Of a stretch of DNA of 64,000 nt, positions 63,501-64,000 are shown one piece after another. Origin of the DNA: Antarcticibacterium flavum. GTDB taxonomy: Bacteria > Bacteroidota > Bacteroidia > Flavobacteriales > Flavobacteriaceae. Each line of letters starts with the position of its first letter. Within the stretch, counting starts at the first letter, position 1. Under the pieces are notes generated by a model that was not told the origin of the DNA, searched no databases, and worked only from the letters and a program-made list of their open reading frames with translations. A program made the position numbers and the translations under genes. The stretch lies in assembly GCF_006159205.1 (NCBI RefSeq), contig NZ_CP040812.1, forward strand, positions 682,001 through 746,000. The letters are read 5' to 3'.

Positions 63501-63517
63501 CAGTAACATTTGTTACA
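63501..63517. promoter_or_regulatory. Candidate operator GTAAC-N4-GTTAC (sulfur regulon), second copy
   Basis: cAGTAACATTTGTTACA, about 52 bases upstream of the YeeE start. It differs by one base from 18552-18568. Confidence 0.6.
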
Positions 63518-63702
63518 CTATGCAATATCGCACAAATTCCAAACGCATAAAATAAATCCGTATGGGAGATAGTCCCGCCCGGAAAAGTTTTTTTTCTTTT
63601 CTTAACCGAACCGGGGTATGGAAGATCATTGTTCCAAGGGAAAACTGGTCTATATATAACTAATGTTATACCTTTAATAAGCACCATAAATTAAATGAAG
63701 TT

Positions 63703-64000
63703 ATGAGAAAAATTGGCCTTATAGGCGGTACTTCATGGCATTCTACCATAGTTTATTACCGTCTCATCAATGAAATGACAGGAGAGAAAATAGGAAATCA
63801 GGCAAACCCTGAATTACTTATCTACAGCCTGAATGTGGAGCTTATGCGGGAACATAATATAGAAAAGATCAACAATAAGTATCTGGAAATTGCACAAACC
63901 CTGCAGGAGGCAGGTGCTAAAGCTATATTGATCTGCGCCAATACGCCGCATTTGGTCTATGACTTTGTGCAACCTAAAATTGACATCCCAATACTACACA
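63703..64000 (+). CDS. Aspartate/glutamate racemase family protein (3'-truncated by window edge)
   Basis: First 99 codons of an Asp/Glu racemase: MRKIGLIGGTSWHSTIVYYRLIN is the family start, and ICANTPHLVYD contains the first catalytic Cys of the CANT/CxNT motif. The frame is open to the window end. These racemases make D-amino acids, often D-aspartate, without PLP. It is divergent from the yeeE pair. Confidence 0.88.
   Translation, partial: MRKIGLIGGTSWHSTIVYYRLINEMTGEKIGNQANPELLIYSLNVELMREHNIEKINNKYLEIAQTLQEAGAKAILICANTPHLVYDFVQPKIDIPILH

Noticed and set aside
1..64000. tRNA or rRNA genes, prophage, integrative element
   Set aside because: No cloverleaf-like segment, rRNA sequence, integrase or phage structural gene was recognised; the only complete mobile gene is the IS4-family transposase.

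Overview
The window reads as chromosomal DNA from a member of the Bacteroidota, most likely a marine or salt-tolerant Flavobacteriaceae species. Evidence for this is the many SPII lipoproteins and secreted proteins with short Flavobacteria-style signals, families typical of the phylum (DUF5777 beta-barrel, YceI proteins, DUF5996, CHRD and fasciclin lipoproteins, DUF4372-type IS4 transposase), and large soluble multi-PAS hybrid kinases. I found no rRNA, tRNA, CRISPR array or prophage. The first gene (P-type ATPase) is cut by the left edge and the last (Asp/Glu racemase) by the right edge.

Layout. 0-9.4 kb: cation ATPase, processive GT2 glycosyltransferase, a lipoprotein with five CHRD-like repeats, then a minus-strand group (YceI, DUF5777 barrel, His-rich lipoprotein, TlpA-like and peroxiredoxin-like proteins). 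9.9-15.2 kb: a 1774-residue soluble hybrid histidine kinase. 15.5-18.5 kb: OFA-type MFS transporter and a metallo-beta-lactamase/rhodanese protein. 18.9-28.3 kb: a redox and electrophile-stress neighbourhood (MhqO- and MhqD-like proteins, DUF5996, pirin, MscS, then a YceI / Rossmann / FrnE-DsbA / YceI / DoxX operon, a Crp/Fnr regulator and a CDGSH protein). 28.4-42 kb: S41 protease, APC permease, exported methyltransferase, zinc metalloprotease, CHRD lipoprotein, VIT/CCC1 transporter, PLP decarboxylase, AraC regulator. 42-47 kb: broken phzF homologue, a complete IS4-family element, amidohydrolase. 47-64 kb: oligopeptidase B, TrkH, fasciclin lipoprotein, split aldehyde dehydrogenase plus SDR, K+ channel, glycogen synthase, universal stress protein, YeeE/YedE sulfur transporter pair.

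The most unusual content lies between genes. (1) Eight copies plus one decayed copy of a ~225-bp MITE-like element share CATTG...CAATG inverted ends and, where both ends survive, about 10-bp target duplications, the same duplication length as the resident IS4-family element. Several copies sit exactly on gene stop codons, and one supplies the last codons of its neighbour. (2) Intergenic regions carry tandem repeats of many unrelated sequences that almost all have a 7-bp (or 14-bp) period. Some are packaged into composite repeats whose unique cores recur elsewhere in the window; the IS has inserted into one such repeat, and an uninterrupted copy is still present 8 kb away.

Regulatory links. 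A 17-bp palindromic motif (CAGTAACATTWGTTACA) lies upstream of both the MBL-rhodanese gene and the YeeE pair 45 kb away, suggesting one sulfur regulon. A perfect TGTGA-N6-TCACA site lies between the Crp/Fnr gene and the YceI operon.

Four genes look disrupted: a yceI gene, the APC permease and the aldehyde dehydrogenase each by an apparent 1-nt loss, and phzF by an in-frame TAA. The three indels may be sequence errors and need checking in reads.
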